The notes under the pieces: generated by a model | What the model was told of the DNA's origin: nothing | The model's input: only the letters and a program-made list of their open reading frames with translations | The model's database searches: none | Made by a program: the position numbers and the translations under genes | In this document: one piece after another, positions 23,926-32,899 of the stretch | How the letters are laid out: every line of letters begins with the position of its first letter | Numbering within the stretch: the stretch's first letter is position 1 | DNA from: CAVVAL01 sp963740215 | GTDB taxonomy: Bacteria > Actinomycetota > Actinomycetes > Mycobacteriales > Cryptosporangiaceae | DNA length: 64,000 bases | Direction of reading: 5' to 3' | NCBI GenBank assembly: GCA_963740215.1 | Contig: CAVUDJ010000008.1 | Span: 62,001-126,000, forward strand

Positions 23926-24732
23926 CTAATCGGTTGTGGGGGCAAGGATGGCGCCGGCGCGCCGGGCGGGCACGACCAGCGGGGTTCCGGTCTCCGGGTC
24001 GGGGACGATGCGGCAGGCCACCTCGAACACGTCGGCGACGAGTTCGGCGGTGAGCACCTCGGCGGGCGGGCCGGTGGCGACGACACGGCCGTCCTTCATG
24101 ACGAGCAGGTGGTCGGCGTAGCGGCACGCGTGGTTGAGGTCGTGCAGGACCGCGACGATCGTGCGGCCGGCGTCGTCGAGCTCGGCCAGCAGGTCGAGGA
24201 CATCGAGCTGATGGCGCAGGTCCAGATAGGTCGTGGGTTCGTCGAGCAGCAGCAGCGGGGTGTCCTGGGCCAGCGCGAGCGCGATCCATGCGCGCTGGCG
24301 CTGCCCGCCGGACAGCTCGTCGACGTCGCGTTCGCGCAGCGTGCTCAGGCCCGTGCGGTCGAGGGCGTGGTCGACAGCGGCCTGATCGGCGGCGGTCCAG
24401 CCGCCCAGGAGCCGCTGATGCGGGAACCGGCCGCGGCTCACGAGCGACTCCACTGTGACACCGGACGGGGCGACCGGTGACTGCGGCAGCAGGCCGAGCC
24501 GGCGGGCGACCTGCTTCGTGGGCAGCCGGCGGATGTCGTCACCGTCGAGGAGCACCGCGCCGGACTGCGGTCTGAGCAGCCGTGCCATGCCGCGTAGCAG
24601 AGTGGATTTCCCGCAGGCGTTCGGCCCGACGATGACGGTGAAGCCATGCGGGGGCAGAGTCAGGTCCAGGTCGGTGACGACCGTCCGCCGGTCATAGGCG
24701 AGGGAGAGCCGGTCGGCGCGAAGTTCGGTCAT
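23926..24732 (-). CDS. siderophore ABC transporter ATP-binding protein (FepC-type)
   Basis: A 268-residue ATPase: Walker A G-P-N-A-C-G-K-S-T, Q-loop L-L-P-Q-S, signature L-S-G-G-Q-R-Q-R, Walker B L-L-L-L-D-E-P-T and the D-loop/H-loop V-L-H-D-L-N-H-A-C-R-Y, exactly the FepC/FecE pattern. The ATG overlaps the stop of the preceding permease (ATGA), and the lipoprotein gene follows after seven bases. It powers ferric-siderophore uptake with the two FecCD-type permeases upstream. Confidence 0.95.
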   Translation of the reverse strand: MTELRADRLSLAYDRRTVVTDLDLTLPPHGFTVIVGPNACGKSTLLRGMARLLRPQSGAVLLDGDDIRRLPTKQVARRLGLLPQSPVAPSGVTVESLVSRGRFPHQRLLGGWTAADQAAVDHALDRTGLSTLRERDVDELSGGQRQRAWIALALAQDTPLLLLDEPTTYLDLRHQLDVLDLLAELDDAGRTIVAVLHDLNHACRYADHLLVMKDGRVVATGPPAEVLTAELVADVFEVACRIVPDPETGTPLVVPARRAGAILAPTTD

Positions 24733-25712
24733 GCTCGTCCTCCGGTGCGGTGGTGCCGCCACAGCAGCACGAAGAAGAAGGGGGCGCCGACCGATGCGGT
24801 GACGACGCCGACGGGCACCGCGGTGACCAGGGCGTGCTGGGCGAGGACGTCGGCGGCGAGCAGCAGCAGCGCGCCGCCGGCTGCGGCCACGGCGAGCCCG
24901 ATCGGGGTGAGGGGGCCGGTCGCCGCGCGAACGATGAACGGCACGGCGAGGGCGACGAAGTACACGGGGCCGGTCAGCGCGACGGCGACAGAGGCCAGCG
25001 CTACCGAGACACCGAGCACCAGCAGCCGGTTGCGCTGCACGCGAAGGCCGACGCCGGTGGCCAGGTCGTCGCCGAGCTCGAGGATCCTCAGCGGCCGTAC
25101 GCACAGCAGTGCTCCCGGCAGCAGCACGGCCATGACCGCCGCCGCGGCGGCGACGTCGTCCCAGGTGCGGCCGTAGAGGGTGCCGATGGTCCACCGGACG
25201 GCGCCCTGGGCGATGTCGTCGGGGAACCGGACGATGAGGAACGTCTTCAGCGCGTACAGGGCGGTGTGCAGGCCGATACCGACGAGCACCAGCCGGTCGG
25301 CGCCGAGGGTGCGGCGCCACGCCAGCGCGACGAGCACCACCGCGGTGACGAGTCCCCCGGCGAACGCACCGAGCGGCACCAGCGTCGCCTGTATGCCCAG
25401 GACGATGACCGCGACCGCCACGACGGTGGCTCCCATGTTGACTCCGACGACGTCCGGGGAGGCGAGGGGGTTGCCGACGAGGTTCTGCAGCAACGCACCC
25501 GAGCCCGCCAGCGCCGCCCCGGCGAGCAGCGCGGCGAGCACGCGGGGCAGGCGCCACTCCTGGATGACGAGCAGGTCGGTGCGGATCCCCTGGCCGAACA
25601 CGGCCTTGGTGGCCGCGCCGATGCCGATCGGGTAGTCACCGATCGTCAGCGACCAGGCGGCCAGCAGCGCGGTCGCGGCGAGGGTGACGACGAGGAGTGT
25701 GAGGGCCCTCAC
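24729..25712 (-). CDS. siderophore ABC transporter permease (FecCD/FepG-type)
   Basis: A 327-residue FecCD-family permease with about nine to ten helices. Family marks: W-R-L-P-R-V-L-A-A-L-L-A-G-A-A-L-A-G-S-G, N-P-L-A-S-P-D-V-V-G, and the late A-L-A-V-P-F-I-V-R. GTG 25712 overlaps the TGA of the partner permease (GTGA) and gives a normal N-terminus; the longer frame to 25865 is not needed. It pairs with the gene upstream as a heterodimeric channel. Confidence 0.94.
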   Translation of the reverse strand: MRALTLLVVTLAATALLAAWSLTIGDYPIGIGAATKAVFGQGIRTDLLVIQEWRLPRVLAALLAGAALAGSGALLQNLVGNPLASPDVVGVNMGATVVAVAVIVLGIQATLVPLGAFAGGLVTAVVLVALAWRRTLGADRLVLVGIGLHTALYALKTFLIVRFPDDIAQGAVRWTIGTLYGRTWDDVAAAAAVMAVLLPGALLCVRPLRILELGDDLATGVGLRVQRNRLLVLGVSVALASVAVALTGPVYFVALAVPFIVRAATGPLTPIGLAVAAAGGALLLLAADVLAQHALVTAVPVGVVTASVGAPFFFVLLWRHHRTGGRA

Positions 25713-26728
25713 TGGGCCACCGTCCGGGTGTAGCGGACCAGGGCGATGAGCACCGGTGCGCCCAGGAACGCGGTGACGATCCCGACCTCCAGCTCCAGCG
25801 GGCGCATGAGGATCCGCCCGAGGACGTCGGCGAGCAGCAGCAGGCAGGGGCCCGCGAGCGCGCACGCTGGCAGCAGTAACCGGTGTTCGGAGCCGGTGAG
25901 GCGGCGCAGCATGTGCGGCACGGCCAGGCCGATGAACGCCAGCGGGCCGGCTGCGGCGACGGCGCCACCGGCAAGCAGCATGACCGCGAGCGCGCCGAGC
26001 AGGCGGCTGCGCAGCGGGTCGATGCCCAGGGCCACGGCGGTGTCCTCGCCGAGGGCGAGTGCGTCGAGCGGCCGGATCAGCAGCACCGCGATCAGCGCCC
26101 CGACGACGAGGAACGGCAGCACGGCGACCAGGACCGACAGCGGCCGCCCGGCGACCGAGCCGGCGAGCCAGAATCGGGCTTCGTCGAGGGTGCGGCGGTC
26201 CAGGGTCATGATGGTGGCCGCCCAGGAGGCACCGACGGTCGCGAGGACCGCGCCGGAGAGCGCGAGGCGCACGGGGGTGTGCTGCCCGCGGGCCGCGCCG
26301 GCCAGCGCGTAGGCCATCACGGTGAACGTGACCGCGCCCAGGATGGCGAACCAGACATACGCGTGTGGGCTGGTGATGCCGATCAGGTAGATCGCCAGGA
26401 CGACGGCGAGCGAGGCGCCCTGGGCGACCCCGAGGGTCTCCGGGGAGGCGAGCGGGTTGCGGGTCATGCCCTGCATGAGCGCACCGGCGATGGCGAGCGC
26501 GGCGCCGACCGCGATCGCCATCAGGGTGCGCGGAAGCCGCAGCTCCCGGATGATCAGGTGGTCCCGGGAGCCGTCGAAGGCGAACAGTGCGTCCACAGTG
26601 GTAACCGGTGCGACGATGCGGGCGCCGACGAACAGGCTGAGCAGCGCGCAGACGAGCAGCGCCAGCGCGGCGGCAGGCAGCAGCACGGTGCCGCGGACTC
26701 TGCGGCGCTGCGATGCGACGACCACCAC
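25709..26728 (-). CDS. siderophore ABC transporter permease (FecCD/FepD-type)
   Basis: A 339-residue permease, first gene of the importer operon. Family marks are R-L-P-R-T-L-M-A-I-A-V-G-A-A-L-A-I-A-G, N-P-L-A-S-P-E-T-L-G-V and P-L-A-F-I-G-L-A-V-P-H-M-L-R. It starts at GTG 26728 (or GTG 26725). An IdeR/DmdR-type iron box lies only 18 bases upstream of the start, so repression under iron-replete conditions should be tight. Confidence 0.94.
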   Translation of the reverse strand: MVVVASQRRRVRGTVLLPAAALALLVCALLSLFVGARIVAPVTTVDALFAFDGSRDHLIIRELRLPRTLMAIAVGAALAIAGALMQGMTRNPLASPETLGVAQGASLAVVLAIYLIGITSPHAYVWFAILGAVTFTVMAYALAGAARGQHTPVRLALSGAVLATVGASWAATIMTLDRRTLDEARFWLAGSVAGRPLSVLVAVLPFLVVGALIAVLLIRPLDALALGEDTAVALGIDPLRSRLLGALAVMLLAGGAVAAAGPLAFIGLAVPHMLRRLTGSEHRLLLPACALAGPCLLLLADVLGRILMRPLELEVGIVTAFLGAPVLIALVRYTRTVAQ

Positions 26729-26745
26729 TCAGACTCCGTTCGAAT

Positions 26746-26764
26746 TAAGGTTAGGCTTGCCTAA
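26746..26764. promoter_or_regulatory. iron box (IdeR/DmdR operator) of the importer operon
   Basis: TAAGGTTAGGCTTGCCTAA matches the DtxR/IdeR/DmdR consensus TTAGGTTAGGCTAACCTAA at 16 of 19 positions. It lies between the end of the biosynthetic operon and the first permease gene. Its sequence differs from the reverse complement of the second box (37693-37711) at one position only. Confidence 0.85.
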
Positions 26765-26845
26765 TAAACCATAGAGAGTTCGCGCCCATGCAACTGCCCC
26801 CTTCGGCAGACCACCTGCCGGCGGAGCGGCACACCGTCCAAAAGG

Positions 26846-28183
26846 TCAGAGGCGCTCGAAGCCTCGGCGGCGCTCCCAGTCGGTGACGGCGGTAGTGAAG
26901 GCGGCCAGTTCAGCCCGTGCGGCGGTCGCGTAGTGCGCCACCACGTCGGGGCCGAACGCGACCTTGGCGGCCTGGCTGTGCTCCCACAGGTGCACGGCGT
27001 CGGGGAGGGCGGACGGCAGGCGGGGCCGGTCGGAGGTGAACGCGTTGCCGGTGAACTCCGGTTCGAGCTCCAGCTCGGCGTCGACGCCGTGCAGGCCGGC
27101 GGCGATGATCGACGCGACCGCCAGATAGGGGTTCGCGTCGCCACCGGGTACCCGGAACTCGATCCGCAGCGAGTCGCCGGACCCGACGACCCGGACCGGA
27201 CAGGTGCGATTGTCGCGGCCCCAGGCCACGGCGGTCGGGGCGAACGCCTCGGGCACGAGCCGCTTGTAGGAGTTGACGTTCGGCGCCGACAGCAGGCTGA
27301 ACTCGCCGGCACAGGCGAGCACCCCGGCGACGAAGCGGCGCATCAGCTCGGACATGCCGCCGCCGTCGGCGAAGACCGGGGTGCCGTCGGCGCCGCGCAG
27401 CGACAGGTGGACGTGGCAGGAGTTGCCCTCGCCGGAGTCGAACTTCGCCATGAACGTCATCGCCATGCCCGCGTCGGCGGCGATCCGGCGGGCGCCGGAC
27501 TTGTACAGGACGTGGTTGTCACAGGTGCGCAGCGCCTCGTCGTAGCGGAACACGATCTCGTACTGGCCGGGATGGCACTCGCCGCGGGCCGACTCCAGGT
27601 GCAGACCGGCGGCGCGCATCTCGTTGCGGATGCGGCGGACCACCGGCTCCATCGCGCCGAGCCCGGAGGTGGCGTAGTCCACGTTGAACCGCGACGCCGG
27701 GGTCAGGCCCCGGTAGTCGGCGTCGGCGGCGGCCTGGAAGTCCTCGCGGAAGAGCAGGAACTCCAGCTCGGTGCCGGCGTAGGCGACGAGGCCGCGCTCG
27801 GTCAGGCGCGCGAGCTGGTCGCGCAGCACCTGCCGCGGCGCGACCGCCACCGGCTGCCCGCCCGGGGTGTGGGCGTCGGCGAGGACCAGTGCGGTGCCCG
27901 GATCCCAGGGCAGCGCGCGCAGTGTCGCCGGGTCGGGGCGCAGCACCATGTCGCCGAACCCGGCGCCCCAGGCGTCCACGGCGTACCCGGGGCCGGTGTT
28001 CATCTCCACGTCGACCGCGAGCAGGTACACGCAGGCGGCGAACCCGCCGGGCAGCACCTGGTCGCGGAAGTACCCCGGGTCGAGGCGGCTGCCCTGCAGC
28101 CTGCCCTGCAGATCCGGGACGGCGACGACGACGTTCTCGATGTCGCCGCGCTCGACTGCCCGCCACAGCTCCTCGAACGTCAC
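26846..28183 (-). CDS. glutamine-synthetase-family ligase in the siderophore operon
   Basis: A 445-residue member of the GS/PuuA-like ligase family. Seen: G-T-E-L-E-F-L-L-F (metal/glutamate site), E-S-A-R-G-E-C-H-P-G-Q-Y-E-I, N-S-C-H-V-H-L-S-L, and the nucleotide/arginine segment R-I-E-F-R-V-P-G-G-D-A-N-P-Y. Such enzymes make an ATP-activated acyl phosphate of a carboxylate and join it to an amine or ammonia. GTG 28183 overlaps the IucA/IucC stop (GTGA); GTG 28189 is an alternative. It is the last gene of the biosynthetic operon. GS-like ligases are not part of the standard rhizobactin/schizokinen set, so it may amidate or aminoacylate the siderophore or its precursor, or recycle nitrogen; the reaction is not known. 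Confidence 0.9.
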   Translation of the reverse strand: MTFEELWRAVERGDIENVVVAVPDLQGRLQGSRLDPGYFRDQVLPGGFAACVYLLAVDVEMNTGPGYAVDAWGAGFGDMVLRPDPATLRALPWDPGTALVLADAHTPGGQPVAVAPRQVLRDQLARLTERGLVAYAGTELEFLLFREDFQAAADADYRGLTPASRFNVDYATSGLGAMEPVVRRIRNEMRAAGLHLESARGECHPGQYEIVFRYDEALRTCDNHVLYKSGARRIAADAGMAMTFMAKFDSGEGNSCHVHLSLRGADGTPVFADGGGMSELMRRFVAGVLACAGEFSLLSAPNVNSYKRLVPEAFAPTAVAWGRDNRTCPVRVVGSGDSLRIEFRVPGGDANPYLAVASIIAAGLHGVDAELELEPEFTGNAFTSDRPRLPSALPDAVHLWEHSQAAKVAFGPDVVAHYATAARAELAAFTTAVTDWERRRGFERL

Positions 28184-29943
28184 TCGCACACCACCAGCGG
28201 GTTGGGCACCGGGTCGGCCTCCAGGTGGAAGGAGGCGTCGCGCGCGGCGCGGTCGTGATAGCCGCCGGGCAGCAGCCGCTCGCGGTTCAGGCAGACCCGC
28301 TCGAACGCCGGCGTGAACAGGTCGAACAGGGCGAACCGCTCCGCCAGCTCACCGAAGCGCTTCTGGTAGGCGGTGATCTCGTCGCGGACGAGCTGCCAGA
28401 ACCGCTGCTCCGGCACGCCGAGCTGCTCGGCGCACAGCGGCGCCAGGTAGCGGAAGTGCCCGACGAACAGCGACTTGAAGAACGAACCGCACAGCTCCTC
28501 CGGGCCGAACCGCATGAGCACCCCCAGCGCCTCCTCGGGCAGGCCGGAGTACTCGGGCAGGTCCTCGGTGAGGATCTTCATGTCGTCGACGAAGTCCTTC
28601 ACCGCCAGGCGCACCGGCACGTCGTGCTCGTCGTAGACGACGATGCCGTTCTCCCCGTGCGGGTTGAACGCCATGCCGTACCGGTAGAGCAGGTGCAGCA
28701 GCGGCGGGAGGATCGCGCCGAACAGCCGCGCCAGCCACTGCTCGGCCGGAAGGCCGGACCGGTCGACCAGCTCGGCCACGAACGCTCGGCCGGCGCCGTC
28801 GACGTGCAGCAGGGCGGCCAGGGTGCGGGCCTGCTCACCGGGATCGAGGTAGGCGCGCACCGGCTCCCGCCACAGCGCGCCGAGCAGCTGCTTGTACCGG
28901 TACGGCGCGGCGGGGATGGCCTCGAACACCGGGTGTGCCACCGCGACGGCGGCGACCTCGCCGGGGAGGATCACCCGGCACTCCTCCAGCAGGAAGGGGT
29001 CGGCGTCGCGGATGCCGTGGATCCACGTGGTGCTGTGCGGGGCGGCCCGCACCAGCTCGGTCGGGATGCCCCGGTAGACCATCGTGTTGAGGATCGCCAG
29101 GGAGACCTTCACGTCGAACCCGGCCGCCTCGGTCACGTTCGTGAAGGTCCGGATCGACTGCTGCGGACGGTAGCCGGCCGGTGCCTCACCGAGCGGCACG
29201 ATCCGCCCCGCGGCGATCTCAGAGGCGAAGACGGTGGCGACGATCTCGTCCCACTGCCAGGGGTGCACCGGCAGCCAGAGGTAGTCGTCCGGGTCCAGGC
29301 CGCGGCCGGTGAGCACGCCGGTGAACCGGGCGACGGTCTCCGGGCCCAGCTCGCGGGCGATCAGCTCGGTGAAGCCGAGGCCGGCGACGCCGTGGTAGGA
29401 GGCGAGTGAGCGGTGCGCTGCCATCCACGGCAGCCGCCGTTCGGTGCGGGACTCCGGCGCGTAGGCGATCCGGTCGGTGGCGGAGAAGCCGATCCGGCCC
29501 TTGTTCGCGGCGATCCACGGGTGCCCGGTCTGGTGACCCTCCAGGTCGACGTGGCCGAGGTCGGCCAGGTCGGCGGCGGGCAGGCCGGTGGCGCGCAGGT
29601 GGGCGTCGGCGGCCAGGGTGGCCTGGAACTCGCCCACGGTCAGGGCGGTGATCGCCGGATCGAGGCCCCAGGCGGTGTGCAGGTCGAGCAGGAGCTCGAA
29701 CGGCCCGCCGGGACCGCCGTCGCGGGTGACCGAACCGGGGCGCACCCGCCAGGAGCCCATGAGCCCGGGGCGGCCTGCGAACCGGTACTCCACGTCGCCG
29801 ACCTGTACCCGGAAGCCGTCACCGTCGGGCTCGGGCCGGATGGCCTGCTCGAAGGCCAGCTCGGCGACGAGCTTGGCCAGCAGCGCGTCGGCGGCCGTCG
29901 CCCAGTGTTCGGCGGTCAGCTCCGGAGGGTCGATCAACGGCAC
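28180..29943 (-). CDS. IucA/IucC-family NRPS-independent siderophore synthetase
   Basis: A 587-residue NIS synthetase. Family motifs visible: G-H-Q-T-G-H-P (ATP site), N-K-G-R-I-G-F, L-P-V-H-P-W-Q-W, P-Q-Q-S-I-R-T-F-T-N, V-K-V-S-L-A-I-L-N-T, and the C-terminal FhuF-like part with M-A-F-N-P-H-G-E-N and V-K-D-F. It activates a citrate carboxylate as an adenylate and condenses it with an N-hydroxy-N-acyl diamine. The start is taken as GTG 29943, one base after the stop of the previous synthetase; an ATG at 29982 lies inside that gene. Which of the two synthetases handles free citrate (type A) and which the half-product (type C) cannot be told here. Confidence 0.93.
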   Translation of the reverse strand: MPLIDPPELTAEHWATAADALLAKLVAELAFEQAIRPEPDGDGFRVQVGDVEYRFAGRPGLMGSWRVRPGSVTRDGGPGGPFELLLDLHTAWGLDPAITALTVGEFQATLAADAHLRATGLPAADLADLGHVDLEGHQTGHPWIAANKGRIGFSATDRIAYAPESRTERRLPWMAAHRSLASYHGVAGLGFTELIARELGPETVARFTGVLTGRGLDPDDYLWLPVHPWQWDEIVATVFASEIAAGRIVPLGEAPAGYRPQQSIRTFTNVTEAAGFDVKVSLAILNTMVYRGIPTELVRAAPHSTTWIHGIRDADPFLLEECRVILPGEVAAVAVAHPVFEAIPAAPYRYKQLLGALWREPVRAYLDPGEQARTLAALLHVDGAGRAFVAELVDRSGLPAEQWLARLFGAILPPLLHLLYRYGMAFNPHGENGIVVYDEHDVPVRLAVKDFVDDMKILTEDLPEYSGLPEEALGVLMRFGPEELCGSFFKSLFVGHFRYLAPLCAEQLGVPEQRFWQLVRDEITAYQKRFGELAERFALFDLFTPAFERVCLNRERLLPGGYHDRAARDASFHLEADPVPNPLVVCE

Positions 29944-29944
29944 G

Positions 29945-31701
29945 TCAGGCTCCGACTCGGTACAGAGGATTGTGCAGGACACCGTCGATCACATCGAACC
30001 CGCCGTCGCGCTCGGACCGGTCGTGGAAGCCACCGCCGAGCAACTGCTCGGTGTTGAGCGCGACCCGCCCGAACGTCGGTTCGAGCAGGCCGTACTCGTC
30101 GTCGGTGACACCGAACCGGTCGTGGTAGGTGACGATCTCGGCGCGCACCATGTCCCAGAACGCGTCCTCGGGCACGCCGAGGTGCTCGGTGACGATCGGG
30201 GTGAAGAACCGGAACAGGCCGGCGCAGATCGCCGACAGCACGCTGTGCGCCAGCTCCCCGGCCGACCAGCGGTGCAGCTGCGCGAACACGTGCTCCGGAA
30301 GCTGGGCGTACTCGGGCCGGTCGGTGGTGAGCAGCTCGACGTCGGCGCCGAAGTCCTTCAGCGCGATCCGCACCGGCACATCGTGCTCGTCGAAGATCAG
30401 CACGACGTTCTCCCCGTGCGGCGTGAAGCAGACGCCGTATCGGTAGAGGTAGTGCAGGATCGGCGGCAGGTAGCGCGCGCAGGTACGCGCGCAGCCACTC
30501 GACCGCCGTCAGGCCGGAGCGGGCGACCAGCTCGGCGACCAGTGCCCGGCCGTCGGAGCCGACCGCCAGCACGCACGCCATCGTGCGGGCCCGCTCCCCC
30601 GGTTCGAGGTAGCCGGCGACCGGCTCGCGCCAGATCGCGCCGAGCAGCTCGGTGTAGCGGTACGGCACGCCCGGCAGCGCGGAGAACACCGGGTGCGGGA
30701 CGGTGACCGAGGCGACCTCGCCGAGCATCGCGATGCGGCACTCGTCACGCAGGTACGGGTCGCTCTCGCGCAGGTTCTGCAGCCACGCGGTGACGTGCGG
30801 CGCGCAGCCGGCCTCCATTGCCGACAGCCCGCGCCACACCAGCGTGTTGCGGATCATCAGCGACACCTTGACGTTGCGCCGCTGCGGATGGTCGAGGTTG
30901 GTCAGCGTGCGCACCGACTGCAGCGGCCGGTACCGGTCCGGGCTCTCGCCGAGCAGCACCATCTCACCGGCGGCCAGCTGCGCGGCGAACAGCGGCAGCA
31001 CGATCTCGTCCCACTGGTAAGGGTGCACGGGCAGCCAGTGGTAGGTATCGGGGTCACCGCCGACGTCGCGGATGCGCGCCGCGAACGCCTCCCTGGTCCC
31101 CTCGTCGAGCTCCTGCGCGAGCAGGACGACCTGCCGCCGTCCATGGGCCTGGCCGAGCGTCGGGGCGACCGCGATCCAGATCACGCGGAACGCGCCGCGC
31201 GGCCTCGGGTGTGTAGCGGGCGGCGTCGGCGGCGGAGAACCCGAGGCGGCCCTTGTTGAGGATCAGGCACGGGTGGCCGGTCTGGTGCGCCTCGATGTCC
31301 TCGTGCGACAGATCGGCCAGCTCGGCGGCGGTGACCGCGCGCGAGCGCAGCCGCACGTCGGCGACCTGGGTGGCGATCAGGTCGCGGATCAGCTCGGCCA
31401 TCACCGGCCCCGACCAGCCCACGGCCGGGGCGACGTCCCGCGCGAACCGCACCGGGTCCGGCGGGGCCGTGGGGGTCCGGGTGATGCTCGCCGGGGCGAC
31501 CCGCCAGGTGCCGAACGTGCCTCGCTCGGCGGCGAACGTGTATTCCACGCCCTCGGGCAGCTCGATCCGCCACCGCTCCCCGTCCGCGGACGGCTTGAGC
31601 AGCTCCTCGTAGGCGAGCTCCGCGATCATGCGGGACAGCAGGTCCCGACCGGCGGCGGGCCAGTGCGGGCCGTGCAGCAGATCAGCCGATGCCGACGACA
31701 C
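29945..31701 (-). CDS. IucA/IucC-family siderophore synthetase (two frameshifts)
   Basis: The second NIS synthetase, about 586 residues when joined. Segment 1 (31701 to about 31190) holds A-H-Q-T-G-H-P-C-L-I-L-N-K-G-R-L-G-F. One base too many near 31190 moves to segment 2, which holds L-P-V-H-P-Y-Q-W, L-Q-S-V-R-T-L-T-N and V-K-V-S-L-M-I-R-N-T. A second break near 30480 moves to segment 3 with the C-terminal F-D-E-H-D-V-P-V-R-I-A-L-K-D-F. All family motifs survive in order, so sequencing indels are more likely than decay. GTG 31701 starts inside the end of the MFS gene. Together with the next gene it would build the two amide bonds to citrate. Confidence 0.88.
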
Positions 31702-32899
31702 TCTTGCCCTCCTCGATGGGGGTCACGACGGACTGGGTGGGAACGGTGGGCCGTGCAGGCTGCCTGCGGCGCGGCAGCGCCAGGGCGATGCCGAGCGCCG
31801 CGAACAGCGCCGCGCCCAGTATCAGCGGTCCGGCCAGGGACGGCCCGACGGCCGCGGTGGCGGCGAGCGGGCTCACCATCAGCGCCACGGTGCGGACGGT
31901 CTCGACGGCGGTGAACGCCGGCCCGCGCGTGCCGAGCGCGCCGAACATCCGCAGGTCCAGCGCGATCTGGCCGAGACCGAGCGCGGCGCCGAACAGCACC
32001 GCGCCGACCATCAGCAGCGACAGGCGCGGCGCCACCGCCTGGACCGTTAGGCCGACCGCGCCGGCAACGAACGCCGCCGGCAGCAGCGCCGAGCCGAGCC
32101 GCCGCTGCACCACGCCGGCGGCCGGCAGCACCAGCAGCGCCACCAGGCTGGGCAGCAGGAACAGCAGCGCGGCCGCGAAGGTCGCCTCGCCGCCGCTCTC
32201 CACGTAGGCGGTGAAGAACGGCCGGACGATGCTGCGGCCGACCTCCGCGACGAACACGATGATCCCGACGCCGGCGACCGCCTTGACCAGCGCGAACCGG
32301 TCCATGATGTCTTCGGTGCGCGGCGCTGCCGATGCTGCGACCGGCACCGGCCGGGTGAGTATCCGGTGGCAGGCGTAGGCGAGCGCCACGTCGAGCAGCG
32401 CGAACGACGAGATGCCCCAGCGGATGTCCGGCAGCGCCATCACCGCAGCACCGGCCAGGGTGGACACCACGACCGCCGCGTAGGACACCCCGGTGAACAC
32501 CATGACTTGCTGCGGCCGCGACTCGGCGTCCGAGAGCGCCATGAACGCCGGGTAGGCCAGGGCCATCGACATCGTGGTGGCGACGAGCGCGACCGACAGC
32601 GCCAGGAACGCCGCGTAGGTCGGGGCGAAGCCGAGCACCGCGTCGATCACCGCGGACAGCAGCAGGCCGGCGAGGACGAGGCGGTGCAGCGGCCAGCGGC
32701 GCGCGGCCAGGCCCCACAACGGCAGCGCCACGACAGCCGCGACCCGGCACGCCCACACGTAGGCGCCGGTGGCGGCCGGGTCGGTGATCCCGAACAGCGC
32801 CTTGAACAGCTGGGGGTAGAACGGGCTCAGCGCCGTGTCGGCGACGAGGTGCAGCACGACGACGAGCAGCAGCACCACCCGACCGGCGCGCACGTTCAC
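31682..32899 (-). CDS. MFS transporter, probable siderophore exporter
   Basis: A 405-residue 12-helix major facilitator protein starting at GTG 32899, overlapping the stop of the hydroxylase gene (GTGA). Helices are obvious from the start (V-V-L-L-L-V-V-V-L-H-L-V-A-D-T-A-L-S-P-F-Y-P) and a long cytosolic loop lies near residues 190-215. It overlaps the following synthetase by 20 bases. Export of the finished siderophore is inferred from its place inside the biosynthetic operon; the sequence itself does not show the substrate. Confidence 0.88.
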   Translation of the reverse strand: MNVRAGRVVLLLVVVLHLVADTALSPFYPQLFKALFGITDPAATGAYVWACRVAAVVALPLWGLAARRWPLHRLVLAGLLLSAVIDAVLGFAPTYAAFLALSVALVATTMSMALAYPAFMALSDAESRPQQVMVFTGVSYAAVVVSTLAGAAVMALPDIRWGISSFALLDVALAYACHRILTRPVPVAASAAPRTEDIMDRFALVKAVAGVGIIVFVAEVGRSIVRPFFTAYVESGGEATFAAALLFLLPSLVALLVLPAAGVVQRRLGSALLPAAFVAGAVGLTVQAVAPRLSLLMVGAVLFGAALGLGQIALDLRMFGALGTRGPAFTAVETVRTVALMVSPLAATAAVGPSLAGPLILGAALFAALGIALALPRRRQPARPTVPTQSVVTPIEEGKSVVGIG

